Origin: JAIVJM01 sp963816985 | Lineage (GTDB): Bacteria > Acidobacteriota > Blastocatellia > Pyrinomonadales > Pyrinomonadaceae | Assembly: GCA_963816985.1 (NCBI GenBank) | Contig: CAWFMF010000004.1 | Location: 558,001 to 622,000 of the forward strand | Length of the DNA: 64,000 bases | Direction of reading: 5' to 3' | Notes under the pieces: generated by a model | Databases searched by the model: none | The model's input: the letters and a program-made list of their open reading frames with translations, nothing else | What the model was told of the DNA's origin: nothing | Made by a program: the position numbers and the translations under genes | Shown here: in pieces, positions 46,116 through 56,800 of the stretch | Layout of the letters: every line of letters begins with the position of its first letter | How positions within the stretch are numbered: position 1 is the stretch's first letter

Positions 46116-47135
46116 CTAATACGCTTCCGCCACGAACTGCGCCGCGTTCGAGGCGTCGAAGAAGCGGTCGGGGACGATGATCTTGGGCGGCACGGGCTCT
46201 TTGCGGAGGTACTTCTCCAAAGTGTCGAAGGCGATGGGGCCGAAGCGCGGGTTGCACTCGACGGTGGCGTTCATCTCGCCGCGCGCGATGGCTTCTAAGG
46301 CCGAACGCTGGCCGTCCACCGAGAGGATGATGACATCCTTACCGGGTTGGCGGTTGGCCGACTTCAAAGCCTGAATCGCGCCGAGCGCCATCTCGTCGTT
46401 GTGCGCGTAGACGACCGTAATCTTGTCGCCGTGCGCCTGAATGAGATTCTCCATCACCCTCTGCCCCTCGGCGCGCGTGAAGTTGCCGGGCTGCGCGGCG
46501 ATGATCTTCATGTCGGGCGAGCCCTTGATGGCGTCGGCGAAGCCCTTGTGGCGGTCGTCGGCGACCGAAGAGCCGGCGGTTCCGAGCAGCTCGACTATCC
46601 CGGCCTTGCCGTTCGTCTGCTTGACGAGCCACTCTCCGGCGCGCTTTCCCTCCTCGACGAAGTTCGAACCGATGAAGGTCACGAAGTCCGCGCCCGGCTT
46701 GCCCTCGACCTCGCGGTCAATGAGGAAGACGGGGATGTTCGCCTCCTTCGCCGATTGCAGGGCCAGCTCGAAGCCTCGCGCCTCACGCGGGGCGAGGAAG
46801 ATGGCGTCCACGCGCTGCGCGATGAGGTCTTCGACATCCGAGACCTGCTTGGCGGTCTGCCCCTGCGCGTCGGTGACGATGAGCTCGAAGCGGTCGGAGC
46901 GTTTGGCCGCTTCGTCCTTCATGCTCTGCGACTCGGCGATGCGCCACGGGCCGCTGTGCTCCATCTGCGAGAAGCCGACGCGCATTTTCTTCCCCGTCGC
47001 GCCGCCCCCGGCGGTTCCGCTGCTCGTGCCTCCGCCGCTTCCCTCCTTCCGGCAACCCGCGAGCGCGAGCGCCGAGAGCGCGAGGGCCAAAACAAAGTAG
47101 AGAGCGAAGCGACGACCGTTGGTGTGCGATTTCAT
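46116..47135 (-). CDS. Sugar-binding lipoprotein of the ABC transporter (YtfQ/RbsB type)
   Basis: 339 residues from ATG 47135 (GGAG eight bases upstream). Lipoprotein signal RFALYFVLALALSALALAGC, then a Gly/Ser linker. Periplasmic-binding-protein fold of the type 1 sugar group: KKMRVGFSQMEHSGPWRIAESQSMKDEAAKR, IAQRVDAIFLAPREARGFELAL, VFLIDREVEGKPGADFVTFIGSNFVEEGKRAGEWL, AHNDEMALGAIQAL. Several of these read like YtfQ, the galactofuranose-binding protein. The conserved R in DREV and D/N in HNDE are the sugar contacts. Lipid-anchored in the inner membrane. Confidence 0.88.
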   Translation of the reverse strand: MKSHTNGRRFALYFVLALALSALALAGCRKEGSGGGTSSGTAGGGATGKKMRVGFSQMEHSGPWRIAESQSMKDEAAKRSDRFELIVTDAQGQTAKQVSDVEDLIAQRVDAIFLAPREARGFELALQSAKEANIPVFLIDREVEGKPGADFVTFIGSNFVEEGKRAGEWLVKQTNGKAGIVELLGTAGSSVADDRHKGFADAIKGSPDMKIIAAQPGNFTRAEGQRVMENLIQAHGDKITVVYAHNDEMALGAIQALKSANRQPGKDVIILSVDGQRSALEAIARGEMNATVECNPRFGPIAFDTLEKYLRKEPVPPKIIVPDRFFDASNAAQFVAEAY

Positions 47136-47191
47136 TTTGTTATCTCCGATATGTTCATTCGATTGAAGAAAGATGAAAGACGACTGACTCT

Positions 47192-48823
47192 TTAGCGCGA
47201 AGGCACGACGCGCAGGAAGGCGAAGCGGGCCGCGCCGCCGCGTGCGCCTCCCGCCGTGAGCGCGACGCGCACGCCCCTGTCCCACGGCGGGAGGTAAGCG
47301 CCGTCAACTTCTTCGCCCACGTCCTGCCAGCCGCGCCCGTCGCGGCTCACCGCGAAGCGGTAGCGTTGGCCTCCGCGCGCGCGCATCCGCAAGTGAACGG
47401 TCGCCCCGGCGGGCGCGTCCACGCTCGCCACGGCGTTGTGCTCGACCCGCTCGCCTTTCCGCTCGCGCCGCCAGAGCGTGACCTTGCCGCCGCCGACGCT
47501 GAGGCCCAAAGCGTTGTCGGGGTCGCCGAAGGCCGAGAGCGCCGCCGTCATCCCGCCCGTGAGCGAGCGCGTCTCGACCTCGGTCGTCGCCTCGTAGTCG
47601 CCGGTCGTCGTCGAGCGCGCGACGACGGCCCCGACCGGACTCTCCGCTTGGCCGGAGGCGGGCGCGAGCGTGAGCCAACCCTGCCGCCGCGCTTCGACGT
47701 TGACGACGGGCTCGTTGGCGGCGGGCCACTGCCAGCCGGGGCGAAGGCTCGCCGCCGTGAAGTCGTCAAAGAAGCGGTGCGCGTCCCGGTCTTCGAAGCG
47801 GACGCCCATCGGCGAGTCGGCGCGCGACGAAGGCCCGCGACCGTCGTTGATGGTCGGCCAGCCGTCGCGGCCCCACTTCACTTCATCGAGCAAGCCTTGC
47901 CGACCGACGTAGACAAAATCCTTCGCGTCCATCGCGTGGTACATGAACCAGTCGCGCCCGCGCGCGTCCGAGACGATTGTCCCGTGGCCCGGACACTTCC
48001 ATTCGTCGTTGCCCTTGAGGATCGGGTTCGAAGGGTTCTTCTCCCAGGGCCCCAGCAGATTTCGCGCGCGCGCCACGCCGACCATGTAGTTGCACTCGCG
48101 CGCGCAGCAGAAGTTGCCGGAGTAGAACATGTAGAACCAGCCGCCCCTGCGCACGACCGCCGGGCCTTCGATAAGGTCGCCGTAAGGTAGTGTGGCGTGC
48201 TTCTCCCACGGCTCCGTGTTGCGGAGGATTTCCTTCTTCTCGCCGACCAGACGCGTCCCGTCCGCCGAGAGCCTCTGCGCCCAGATGGGCGTCGGCTTGG
48301 AGACACTGTTGCCGTCCTCTTTCCAGAGCAGATAGCGCCGCCCGCGCTCGTCGTCCACGGGGAAGCCGTCAATCGAGCCGACCTCCTGACAGACGAGCGG
48401 GCCGTGGTCGGTGTAAGGCCCCTGCGGCTTGCGCGCCGAAGCGACGGCGACGCAGAGCGACCCGCTCTGCTTGCGCGCCGAATAGTAGACGAAGAAGCGA
48501 CCCCGGTGCTCCGAGATTTCGGGAGCCCAGTAGCTGCCGGTAGACCACGCGGGACGCTCACGGAAAACCGAGCCGACGACCTCCCAGTTAACGAGGTCGC
48601 GCGAGTGGAGGATGGGGAACTCAGGAGCCCACTCCGAAGAGGTCGCCGCCGCCCAGTAGTCGCGCCCGACGCGGATGACCGAAGGGTCCGGGAAGTCGCC
48701 CGCCGCGACCGGGTTGCGGTACGTCCCGCGCCGCTGCGCGTTGACTCCGGCGGCGCACATCAAGGCGAGCAGCACGACTACAAACGCGCGCCCGGCGCGA
48801 GCGTTGAATACGATTTTTTTCAT
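47192..48823 (-). CDS. Secreted glycoside hydrolase family 43 with C-terminal beta domain
   Basis: 543 residues from ATG 48823 (48835 possible; AAGGG sits 12 bases before 48823). Signal peptide: MKKIVFNARAGRAFVVVLLALMCAAGVNAQ. RNPVAAGDFPDPSVIRVG contains the general-base Asp, YWAPEI and IEGPAVVRRGGWFYMFYSG (acid Glu) follow; the last 200 residues are a second beta-sandwich. A clear paralog of the GH43 at 41655-43388 with the same domain order. Two such enzymes in one transport operon suggest a branched furanoside such as arabinan or arabinogalactan, or two linkage types. Confidence 0.87.
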   Translation of the reverse strand: MKKIVFNARAGRAFVVVLLALMCAAGVNAQRRGTYRNPVAAGDFPDPSVIRVGRDYWAAATSSEWAPEFPILHSRDLVNWEVVGSVFRERPAWSTGSYWAPEISEHRGRFFVYYSARKQSGSLCVAVASARKPQGPYTDHGPLVCQEVGSIDGFPVDDERGRRYLLWKEDGNSVSKPTPIWAQRLSADGTRLVGEKKEILRNTEPWEKHATLPYGDLIEGPAVVRRGGWFYMFYSGNFCCARECNYMVGVARARNLLGPWEKNPSNPILKGNDEWKCPGHGTIVSDARGRDWFMYHAMDAKDFVYVGRQGLLDEVKWGRDGWPTINDGRGPSSRADSPMGVRFEDRDAHRFFDDFTAASLRPGWQWPAANEPVVNVEARRQGWLTLAPASGQAESPVGAVVARSTTTGDYEATTEVETRSLTGGMTAALSAFGDPDNALGLSVGGGKVTLWRRERKGERVEHNAVASVDAPAGATVHLRMRARGGQRYRFAVSRDGRGWQDVGEEVDGAYLPPWDRGVRVALTAGGARGGAARFAFLRVVPSR

Positions 48824-48886
48824 CTCTACATTCATCCCTTGTCTTGTTCTCGGTCGGCGAATATTCACGTCTTCCCGTCCAGAGCT

Positions 48887-49891
48887 TCAGCCGGCGCGCG
48901 CGGGCGCGGTCGAGCGGCGGATGACGAGATACGTCTGGACGTGGATTTCGACGCCCTGCTGGTCGGGGTGCGCGATTGTGGCGAGCACGGCCTCGACGGC
49001 GCGGCGGCCCAGCTCGATGCGCGGCAGGCAGACGGTCGTCAACTGCGGCTCGGTCAAAGACGCGAACGCGATGTCGTCGAAGCCGACGATGGAGATGTCG
49101 CCGGGGATGTCCAGACCGGCGGCGCGGAACTCGCCCATCGCGCCCAGCGCCATCATGTCGTTGGCGGCGACGACCGCCGTGGGCCGCTCGCGCCCGGCCA
49201 TGATCTCGTAAGCCGCGCGACGACCGCCTTCGAGCTTGAAGTCGCCGTGAAACACACGCGGCGGCGCGTCCGGCAAATGCCTGCGGAGCGAGTTACGGAA
49301 GGCTTCCAAACGCTTCTCCGCCGAGGGCAGAGACTTGGGGCCGCCGACGAAGGCGATGCGCCGGTGGCCGAGCGAGACGAGATGCGTGATGGCCTCCTCG
49401 ATACCGGCGTCGTAGTTGACGCAGAGGTTGCTCATGTGGACGCCGGGGCGGCCCAAGTCGAGGAAGACCACCGACACGTCGCGCCGCGCCAGCTCGCCGA
49501 CGAGCGCCGTGTCCAGCTCCGAGGTCATGAGGACGACGCCCGCCACCTTGCGCTCGATGAAGCGGCGGACGTAGTGCGACGTGCGCTCCGGGTCGTAGTT
49601 CGTGTTCGAGAGCATCACGTCGTAGCCGCGCTCGAAGGCCGCCGTCTCGATGGACTTGACGAGTTCCGGGAAGAACGGGTTGGCGATGTCCGAGATGACG
49701 AGCCCGATGATCTGGCTGCGGCCCGAAGCGAGGCTCCGCGCGTGCGCGTTCGGGTAGTAGCCGCACCGCTCCACCGCCGCCGTCACGCGCGCGCGCACCT
49801 CTTCGGACACGTACCTCGTGTTGTTGATGACGTGCGAGACGGTCGCCGTCGAAACGCCCGCCTCGCGCGCCACGTCACGGATGCTACTCAT
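48887..49891 (-). CDS. LacI-family transcriptional regulator
   Basis: 334 residues. The helix-turn-helix IRDVAREAGVSTATVSHVINNTRYVSEEVRARV at the very N-terminus and the hinge region ARSLASGRSQ are typical; the rest is a sugar-binding core (IIGLVISDIANPFFPELV, TAVVAANDMMALGAMGEFRAAGLDIPGDISIVGFDDI). It lies between galactokinase and GH43 in the same direction and most likely represses this locus until its sugar is present. I could not pin down an operator: inverted repeats abound and mask it. Confidence 0.9.
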   Translation of the reverse strand: MSSIRDVAREAGVSTATVSHVINNTRYVSEEVRARVTAAVERCGYYPNAHARSLASGRSQIIGLVISDIANPFFPELVKSIETAAFERGYDVMLSNTNYDPERTSHYVRRFIERKVAGVVLMTSELDTALVGELARRDVSVVFLDLGRPGVHMSNLCVNYDAGIEEAITHLVSLGHRRIAFVGGPKSLPSAEKRLEAFRNSLRRHLPDAPPRVFHGDFKLEGGRRAAYEIMAGRERPTAVVAANDMMALGAMGEFRAAGLDIPGDISIVGFDDIAFASLTEPQLTTVCLPRIELGRRAVEAVLATIAHPDQQGVEIHVQTYLVIRRSTAPARAG

Positions 49892-49897
49892 AGAATC

Positions 49898-49983
49898 GAA
49901 GTCAGAAGTCAGAACGATGAATGATGAACTGAAAGACGGAAGGCAGTTGTTTTCAGTTCATCGTTCATCGTTCTGACTTCTGC
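49898..49983. repeat. Inverted repeat, GTCAGAAGTCAGAACG family
   Basis: Left arm about 49898-49934, right arm about 49951-49983. The galactokinase stop codon (TGA, 49965-49967) is inside the right arm; the LacI gene starts 7 bases beyond the left arm. Confidence 0.85.
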
Positions 49984-51141
49984 GTTATCTCCCCCGCTCC
50001 TTCGCCCGCGTCGGTGACGTAGACGACCGTGCCGGTGTCGAAGGCCCGCCGGTACTCGTCTTTGACGACGCGCTCGAAGTCGTTGAGCGCGTCGCAGCGG
50101 ACGAGGCTGACGGTCGAGCCGCCGAAGCCGCCGCCGGTCATGCGCGAGCCGACGACGCCGACTGCCGAAGTTCCAAGCCGTCTCGGCGAGGAAGTCGAGT
50201 TCCGCGCAGCTCACCTCGTAGTCGTCGCGCAGAGACTCGTGCGAGCGGCGCATGAGTCGGCCCACTTCCGAGAGGTCTCCGCGTCTGAGCGCGTCCGCCG
50301 CGAGGAGCGTGCGCTCGTTCTCGTGGACGACGTGGCGGCAGCGGCGGCGGATGGGCTCCGGCAGGCGCGACTCGTAACGCCCGAACTCTTCCGTGCTCAC
50401 GTCGCGCAGTTGCGCGATGCCGGGCAGAAATTCTCTGAGCAGTTCGACGCCCCGCTCGCACTCGGCGCGGCGCGTGTTGTACTCGGAGGTGGACAACTCG
50501 TGCCTGACCCGCGAGTCGCAGATGACGATGGCCGTCTCGCGCGTGTCGAGCGGGACGGGCGTGGCTTCGAGCGTGCGGCAGTCTATCAGGAGCGCGTGCC
50601 CCGCGCGCCCGAGGGCCGCGACGAACTGATCCATGATGCCGCACATCGTCCCCACGTAAGTGTGCTCGGCCTGCTGCCCGGCGAGCGCGAGTTCCACCCG
50701 GTCAACCTCCACGCCGGAGACGCTCGCCAACGCCAACCCGGCAGACACTTCGAGCGCCGCCGAAGAGGAGAGCCCCGCGCCCGCCGGAACGTCCGAGAGG
50801 ATGAGCAACTCCGCCCCGCCGAGCCGCACGCCGCGCGATTCGAGCGCGCGCGCCACGCCCTCGACGTAATCGAGCCAGATGCCGCGCCGCCGCTCGCCCG
50901 GCTCGTCCAAGTGAAACTCGGCGCGCTCTCCGAGGTTCAAAGAGTAGGCGACGACGCGGCGGTCGGCGCGCGGCGCGGCGGCGACTATGGTCTCGCGGTC
51001 AATCGCCAAAGGGAGGACGAAGCCGCCGTTGTAGTCCGTGTGCTCGCCGATGAGGTTAACGCGGCCCGGCGCGCGGAACAGTCGCGGCTCGCGCCCGTAC
51101 ATTTCGCTGAAGGCCCGCCCGACAATGCCGCGCTCAATCAA
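49965..51141 (-). CDS. galK: Galactokinase, one frameshift near the 3' end
   Basis: About 391 residues if repaired. Starts at TTG 51141 with AGGAGG about six bases upstream. FRAPGRVNLIGEHTDYNGGFVLP (about 22-44) is the galactokinase signature; VPAGAGLSSSAALEVSAGLAL is the GHMP ATP loop; MCGIMDQFVAALG contains the catalytic Asp. After AETAWNFG the frame shifts at about 50155-50175 and resumes with AVGVVGSRMTGGGFGGSTVSLV, the third GHMP motif, ending at 49965. The untouched frame would run into repeat DNA instead. One-base sequencing error is likely, since both parts are well conserved. GHMP kinases for arabinose exist too, so galactose is probable rather than proven. Confidence 0.82.
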
Positions 51142-51212
51142 ACGCCCTCCTCCACGGAAACCAGGTTAATCTACCCCTCCGCCGCTTCGCACGCACGACG
51201 CGGCCCTCGTTC

Positions 51213-51911
51213 TCACTTCATGGTGACGACGCGCACGGCGTCCCAGTTGTTCTCGGACGAGCCGAAGCCGTAGAGCATGACGTGGAAGGGGCGCGGCATG
51301 TTCTTTATCTTTTTGGTGAGCCCGACCTGCGCGTCCTGCGGCGGGCTGTCGGGGCCGTTGAGGACGAAGAGGAATTCGTCGCCCCGGCGGACGACGCCGA
51401 TGACGGGGTTCTTGATCTTCGTCCCCAACTTGCGGTTGTCCATGCGCTCGCTGCGCCCGTCAACGACTGACCACGCCTCGAACGTGCCCTCGCTCGTCAG
51501 AATCCACTCGATGCGGTTGCGGCCAGAGTTGTCGAAGAGGATGGTGAGGCCCGCGAAGCCGAGCGGCGAGCCCTTCTGCCCCGGCTCCGGCAGCGCCGCG
51601 CCGACTTTGGCGACGCGCGCCTCGACGCTGTAACGGTCGCCCGCAAACTGCTGCCGACTGCGGATGCCGGAGCGCGTGCCGTTGCCGCTGCGGATGCGCA
51701 CCTGTCCCTCTTTGACTTCGAGCTTGCCGCCGCCCGTGCCCTCGAAGGTGAAGCGTTCCCACTTCGACTCGTCCAGCTTGTCGCCGTCGAACTCGTCGCC
51801 CCACTCGTCGAAGGCGGGCGCGGGTTGTTGCTGCTGCGCCCGCGCGTTGGCGGCGGCGCATAAAGTTGAGGCGATGAGAACGATGATGAAGAAGGCGCGT
51901 GAAGACTTCAT
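51213..51911 (-). CDS. Secreted concanavalin-A-like (jelly-roll) protein
   Basis: 232 residues from ATG 51911, chosen for its signal peptide (MKSSRAFFIIVLIASTLCAAANARAQ); earlier in-frame sequence is repeat DNA. The mature protein begins with a Gln/Pro run, then WGDEFDGDKLDESKWERFTFEGTGGGKLEVKEGQVRIRSG, a pattern seen in laminarinase/LamG-type jelly rolls, with GTFEAWSVVDGRSE and FHVMLYGFGSSENNWDAVRV later. The GH16 catalytic ExDxxE is not present, so a sugar-binding role is likelier than hydrolysis. Same direction as galactokinase, 71 bases upstream of it. Confidence 0.65.
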   Translation of the reverse strand: MKSSRAFFIIVLIASTLCAAANARAQQQQPAPAFDEWGDEFDGDKLDESKWERFTFEGTGGGKLEVKEGQVRIRSGNGTRSGIRSRQQFAGDRYSVEARVAKVGAALPEPGQKGSPLGFAGLTILFDNSGRNRIEWILTSEGTFEAWSVVDGRSERMDNRKLGTKIKNPVIGVVRRGDEFLFVLNGPDSPPQDAQVGLTKKIKNMPRPFHVMLYGFGSSENNWDAVRVVTMK

Positions 51912-51944
51912 ACCCGGGAACCCCTGCTCAACGTCGAAGACTTT

Positions 51945-52040
51945 TGTAGGGGCAGGGCTTGTCCCTGCCCGACGACATTCATTACCAAACACGTCGCGAG
52001 TTGTCGCGCGAGGCGGGCAGGGACAAGCCCTGCCCCTACA
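51945..52040. repeat. Inverted repeat, GTAGGGGCAGGGCTTGTCCC family, full copy
   Basis: Perfect 27-base arms (51945-51971 and 52014-52040) with a 42-base spacer, between the TPR gene stop (52057) and the jelly-roll gene start. Confidence 0.9.
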
Positions 52041-52056
52041 GTTTTGCAACGCACTC

Positions 52057-53742
52057 TTAAAAGCGGACGTTGGCGAGGCGGCGGACGAGGTCGCGCCGCG
52101 CGGTCTCCTTCTGCTCCTTCTGCGCGTCGCTGATCTGCTTGAAGGTCGCCAGCTCTCTCTGCGCGTCCGCCGTCCGCTTGAGGCGCGTGTAGACGCGGCC
52201 CAGTTGGTAGTGCGCCTCGGCGAGTCCGGGTTCGAGCTGGATGACGCGCTCGAACTGCTCGGCGGCCTCGGCCCAACGCTCGGTGCGGACGTGGAGCTTG
52301 GCGAGCGCGAGCCGCGCGGCGGCGAACGTGGGGTCGAGCTCGACCGCCCGCGCCAGATATTTTTCGGCGCGCGGCGCGTCCACTTCGGTCTGCCGCAGGA
52401 GCGTGTCGGCGGCGAGGAAGTAAGGGACGGCGAGCTTTCCGTCGGCGGCGATGGCGCGCTCGTAGAAGGCGACGGCCTCGGTATACTGCCCGCGCTCGGC
52501 GTGCGTCGTGCCGAGATAGGCGAGCGCCGGGACGGACTGCGGGTCGAGTTCTAAGGAGCGAGCGAACGAGGCCCGCGCGTCGTCGTTCTGGCCGTGGTTG
52601 AGCTGTGCGATGCCGAGCGCGAGCCAGAGACGCGCCGAGCGCGGGAACTCTTTGAGCGCCTCTTCGAGACGGATGATGGCGGCGGCGGGGGCCTTCGTGT
52701 CGGTCAGCAAAAGCCCGTAGCGCACCACGTAGGCTTCGTTCTTCGGGTCGCGCGCGATGGCGAGGCGCATCGCGGGGATGGCGTTCTCGACGTAGCCGCC
52801 CGCCTCGTAAACTTCGGCGAGCGCGGCGTAGACGGGCGCGACATCGAGCCCGCGCGCGACCGCCGCTTCGAGCGTGCGGCCCGCCGCCGGGATGTCCTTG
52901 CGCGCCAGATGCGCGCGGGCGAGCGAGACGAGCGCCTCGACGTTCGAGGGCTCGGCATTGGCGGCGGCGCTCAACTCTTCGACCGCTTCGTTCAAGAGCC
53001 CGCCTTCGAGCAGCGCGCCGCCGAGCCCCGCGCGCGCCGACGGCGCGGAAGTTTCGGGACGCGCACTCGCGAGCTGCGCCGTGTACTTGCGGAAGGCTTC
53101 GGCGGCGGCTTCTCTCTCTCCGAGCCGCAAAGCGATGATGACGAGGGCACGGGCGATCTCGGCTTCGGGCGCGACCTGTTGCGCGCGCTCGAAGAGGTCG
53201 CGCGCGGCGCGGAGGTCTTCGGGCGTGCCGCCCGCGAAGCGTATCTGCGCGAGGTTGACGAGCGCGCTCGGCTGGTTGCGGTCGAGCTTCAAAGACGCCT
53301 CGAACTGCGCGGCGGCGAGCGCGTGTCGGCCCGTGCGCAGCAAGATCGCGCCGTAGTTGTTGCGCGTCGAAGAGAGGAACGGCGAGGCGATGGCGGCGGC
53401 GGCGAAGTGCTTCTCAGCCGTCTTCAAGTCGCCCGCGCGGTCGGCCAGTGCGCCGAGGTAAGTGTGCGCCGTGGCGTTGTCAGGTTCGGCGGCGAGGGCG
53501 CGCTCGAAGAAGGTCTTGGCCGCCGCCTCTTCGCCGCGCTCGACGGCGGCGACGCCCTCGGCGACGAGCTTCTCGGCCTGCTGCGGCGAGGGACGTGGCG
53601 CGGGCTTCTTCTGCGAGGCCGACGAAGGAGACGCGAACGCGGCTCGCGCCGTCGCCGTCGTCGAGACTGCCGGAGAGCAGCAGACGCAGAAGACGACAAT
53701 CGTCGTCGCCGCCCTCACGGAGAGTTTGAAACGTCTTCGCAC
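52057..53742 (-). CDS. Exported TPR-repeat protein
   Basis: 561 residues from GTG 53742. Signal-like N-terminus (FKLSVRAATTIVVFCVCCSPAVSTTATARAAFA) and a Lys/Pro linker precede about twelve tetratricopeptide repeats covering almost the whole chain (for example GEEAAAKTFFERALAAEPDNATAHTYLGALADRAGDLKTAEKHF and YTEAVAFYERAIAADGKLAVPYFLAADTLL). A scaffold for periplasmic or surface complexes. It lies downstream of the TonB receptor at 53850-57554 (108-base gap), a pairing often seen in Acidobacteriota; the TPR protein may serve that receptor, as SusD does for SusC in Bacteroidota (analogy only). Confidence 0.85.
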   Translation of the reverse strand: MRRRFKLSVRAATTIVVFCVCCSPAVSTTATARAAFASPSSASQKKPAPRPSPQQAEKLVAEGVAAVERGEEAAAKTFFERALAAEPDNATAHTYLGALADRAGDLKTAEKHFAAAAIASPFLSSTRNNYGAILLRTGRHALAAAQFEASLKLDRNQPSALVNLAQIRFAGGTPEDLRAARDLFERAQQVAPEAEIARALVIIALRLGEREAAAEAFRKYTAQLASARPETSAPSARAGLGGALLEGGLLNEAVEELSAAANAEPSNVEALVSLARAHLARKDIPAAGRTLEAAVARGLDVAPVYAALAEVYEAGGYVENAIPAMRLAIARDPKNEAYVVRYGLLLTDTKAPAAAIIRLEEALKEFPRSARLWLALGIAQLNHGQNDDARASFARSLELDPQSVPALAYLGTTHAERGQYTEAVAFYERAIAADGKLAVPYFLAADTLLRQTEVDAPRAEKYLARAVELDPTFAAARLALAKLHVRTERWAEAAEQFERVIQLEPGLAEAHYQLGRVYTRLKRTADAQRELATFKQISDAQKEQKETARRDLVRRLANVRF

Positions 53743-53849
53743 TGGTCTTCTAAAACGAACGGCGCGGGAAGAGTCTCTTACAGCGGACTGCTCCCGCGCC
53801 TTGTTAAGTCTGGGGCGGTTGCCGAAGCCGCCGCCGTTTGAGTCCGGCC

Positions 53850-56800
53850 CTAGAAGATGAACCGCACGCGCGCCTGAATCTCGCGCGGGCGGTAGCCGCC
53901 GTCAATGCCGGAGAAGCCGAAGTCGCCGCCCGCCTGAAGGTCGCTGTTCGGCTGCGCGAGGCGGTGGCGGTTGAAGATGTTGAAGGCCTCGGCCCCGAAT
54001 TCGAGCGCCACCGTCTCGCCGAAGCGAATCTTCTTCAGGAGGCTCATGTTCTCGCTCAGGAACGGCAGGTCGCGCGCCTGATCTATGACCGGCGGGGCGT
54101 TGCCGAAGAAGCGGTTCGGGTTCGAGTAGAAGGTGATGTAGTCGGGGTTGACGTTGCCGTTCGGAAGGCGCTGCGGCGGCGCGCCGTTGGTGAAACTCGG
54201 CGGCGCGACGAAGGCCGCCGGGTTGACGATCCTCACGCGGTCGCCCGTGCGCGGGTCGGTGGTGAGAATCGGCTGCCCCGTCAGGATCGGGCGGATGTCG
54301 GTGACGAAGCCCGTCGTGTCGGGGCCGAAGGCGTCCTGCCGCGTGTTGCGGATGACGAGCGGGAGGCCCGACTGGTAGCGGTTAATCCCGCCCAACTGCC
54401 AGCCGCCCAAGACCTTGTCCACGAACCCGCCGTGGTCGAGGAAGCGACGGCCCTTGCCGAACGGGAGTTCGATGATGTAGTTGACGACGAAGACGTGCGG
54501 GATGCTGTTGGGCGAGACCGTGCGCAGGGACTCGCGGTCATACGGGTTCTGCAACAGCGTGCCGATGGGCGAGCCGCCGAGGAGGTCTTCCGAGGCATCC
54601 GTGATGAGCTTCGCGAAGGTGTAGGACGCGCCGAACTGGATGCCGTTCGAGAAGCGTCGGTCGAGCTTGACCTGCATCGAGTTGTACCAGCTCTGCCCCT
54701 GACTTTCGAGCTGGTTGTTGATAGTGCGGTACTGCGGGAAGCGGCGGAGCGCCTGCCCCACAGTCCCCGTGAAGGTCGGGAAGACGGCGGCGTTGTTGGC
54801 CGGGAGCGGCACGCCGACGCTCGCCGCGAAGGCGCGCTCCGAAGCGTTGACGTCGGCGAGCGGGCGGTTCAAAAGCTCGTTGCCGAGCCGCAGGGCGTTG
54901 AAGGGAATCGCGTTCAGGCGCTCGAAGTTCGAGTGCAGGCGCGTCGCGCGGTGGCCGACGTAGCCGATGGAGAAGGCGAAGTTATAGGGCAGCTCGCGCT
55001 GGAGGTCGAGGCTGTACTGGATGGTGCGCGAAGTCTTGAAGTCGGGGTCGAAGTAGTCCACGTCGGAGCCGAGGAACTGCCCGTTCGGGTCAATCGGCAG
55101 CACCGCGCGGTAGTTGCGCAGGAAGAGGTCGGGGTCGCCGCCGACGCCGCCGTTGACGTTCGCCTGCACCGGCGTGTTGAAGCCGATGGTCCCGCCCGTC
55201 AGGTTGTTCTGCCCGCCGGAGCCGTAGACGACGGGCGAGTAGTAGATGCCCGCGCCGCCGCGAATCACAGTCCGGTCGTTCCACGAATAAGCGAAGCCGA
55301 GGCGCGGGCCGATGTTCGAGCGGTCGGGGCCGGCCAGAGAGCGGTGCGCGGCCTGCCCGCCCTGCCCGCCCGCGCCGACGATTGCGCCGAGGCGGCCTCC
55401 CGCCGCCGGGTTCGGGGCGAACGGGTCGAAGCCGCGGAAGCGGTCTTTGGATTCGGTGCGCAGGCCCGGCAGGTCGTAGCGCACGCCGAGGTTGACGGTC
55501 AGGTTCGGCCTCAGCTTCCAGTCGTCGGCGAAGAAGTAGGAGTGCGAGAACTGACGCCAGCCGGGGTCAATCGTCTGCGCGCTGTTGAAGGAGAACTCGG
55601 TCGTGCCCGTAATCAGGCTCGCGATGGGCCAGCCCTGATTGTCGGCCTCGGTGTTCGAGGTCTGGTTGTGGCGGAAGTTGAACTCGCCGCCGGGGTGCAC
55701 CAACTGGCTCACGTTGAACTGCTGGATGCGCACGTCGCCGCCGAACTTGAACGAGTGGTTGCCCTTGATGAAGGTCATGAAGTCGCTGAACTCGACGGCG
55801 TTGTCGCCCGACTGGTCGTGGAAGAAGGTCGAGCCCATGCCCTGATACGAGCGCGGGTCGCCGCGCGGGTCGGCGGGGTCGCTGTAGCCGGGGAAGCCGA
55901 TTAAGGGGAACGACTTGTTCTGCGTCGAGTTCGCGCGGAAGCCTAAGCTGGTGTTGTCGAAGCCGATGGTGAAGTTCTTGTTCGCCACCTCGTAGCGCGT
56001 GAAGCCCGCGTTGAAGTGGTTGAGCAGGCTTGAGCTGATCGTGTAGTCGTGCTGGAGGCGCGCGAAGTGCGAGACGAAGAACTGATTCCAGCGCCCGGCG
56101 GCGACGAACGGTTCGGGGAAGCGCGGCGCGCCGCCCTGAATCGTGTCCTGCTTGCGGTACGAGTAGCTGAAGCCGAGCCGCTGCATCGGCGTCAGGATGA
56201 AGTCCAGCTTGCCGACGTACTGGTTCATCGTCAGCGGTCGCTGCGTGCTCGAAAGGTAGTTCTGGAAGACGCCCTCGCGCGTCGGCTGCGGGAACAGTTG
56301 CAGGATGTTGGAGCCCACGGGGTCAATGATGGTGCGGCCCGTGGCGAGTTGGTACGCCGGGATGTTGTTGCCGGGGATGGCCGCGCGCCCGCCGAAGCCG
56401 CCCGAAGTCGGGTCGAAAATCTGGACGCCGCCGGGGCCGAAGCGGCTGAGGATGACGGGGTCGGTGAACAACTCGCCGAAGTCGCCCGCGCGCATCCTCT
56501 GCGTCGGGACGGTGAGGAAGACGTTCTCGGACTGCGCGAAGCGGTAGCCCTCGTAGTTGAAGAAGAAGAAGGCGCGGTCTTTGCCGCTCCAGTAGCTGTC
56601 GCCGCCCTCGCCGAAGCGCGGCGTGTAGATGGGGCCGCCGACGTTGAAGCCGAAGTTGTTCTGGTGGTCGCGCGGGCGCGGCAGCAGCGGGTTGCCGTTG
56701 CCGTCGCTCCCGGCGGCGTTGTTGGTGAAGCTGTTGGCGTTGAAGGCCTCGTTGCGGTGGTACTCGTAGGCTTCGCCGTGGAACTGGTTGCCGCCCGACT

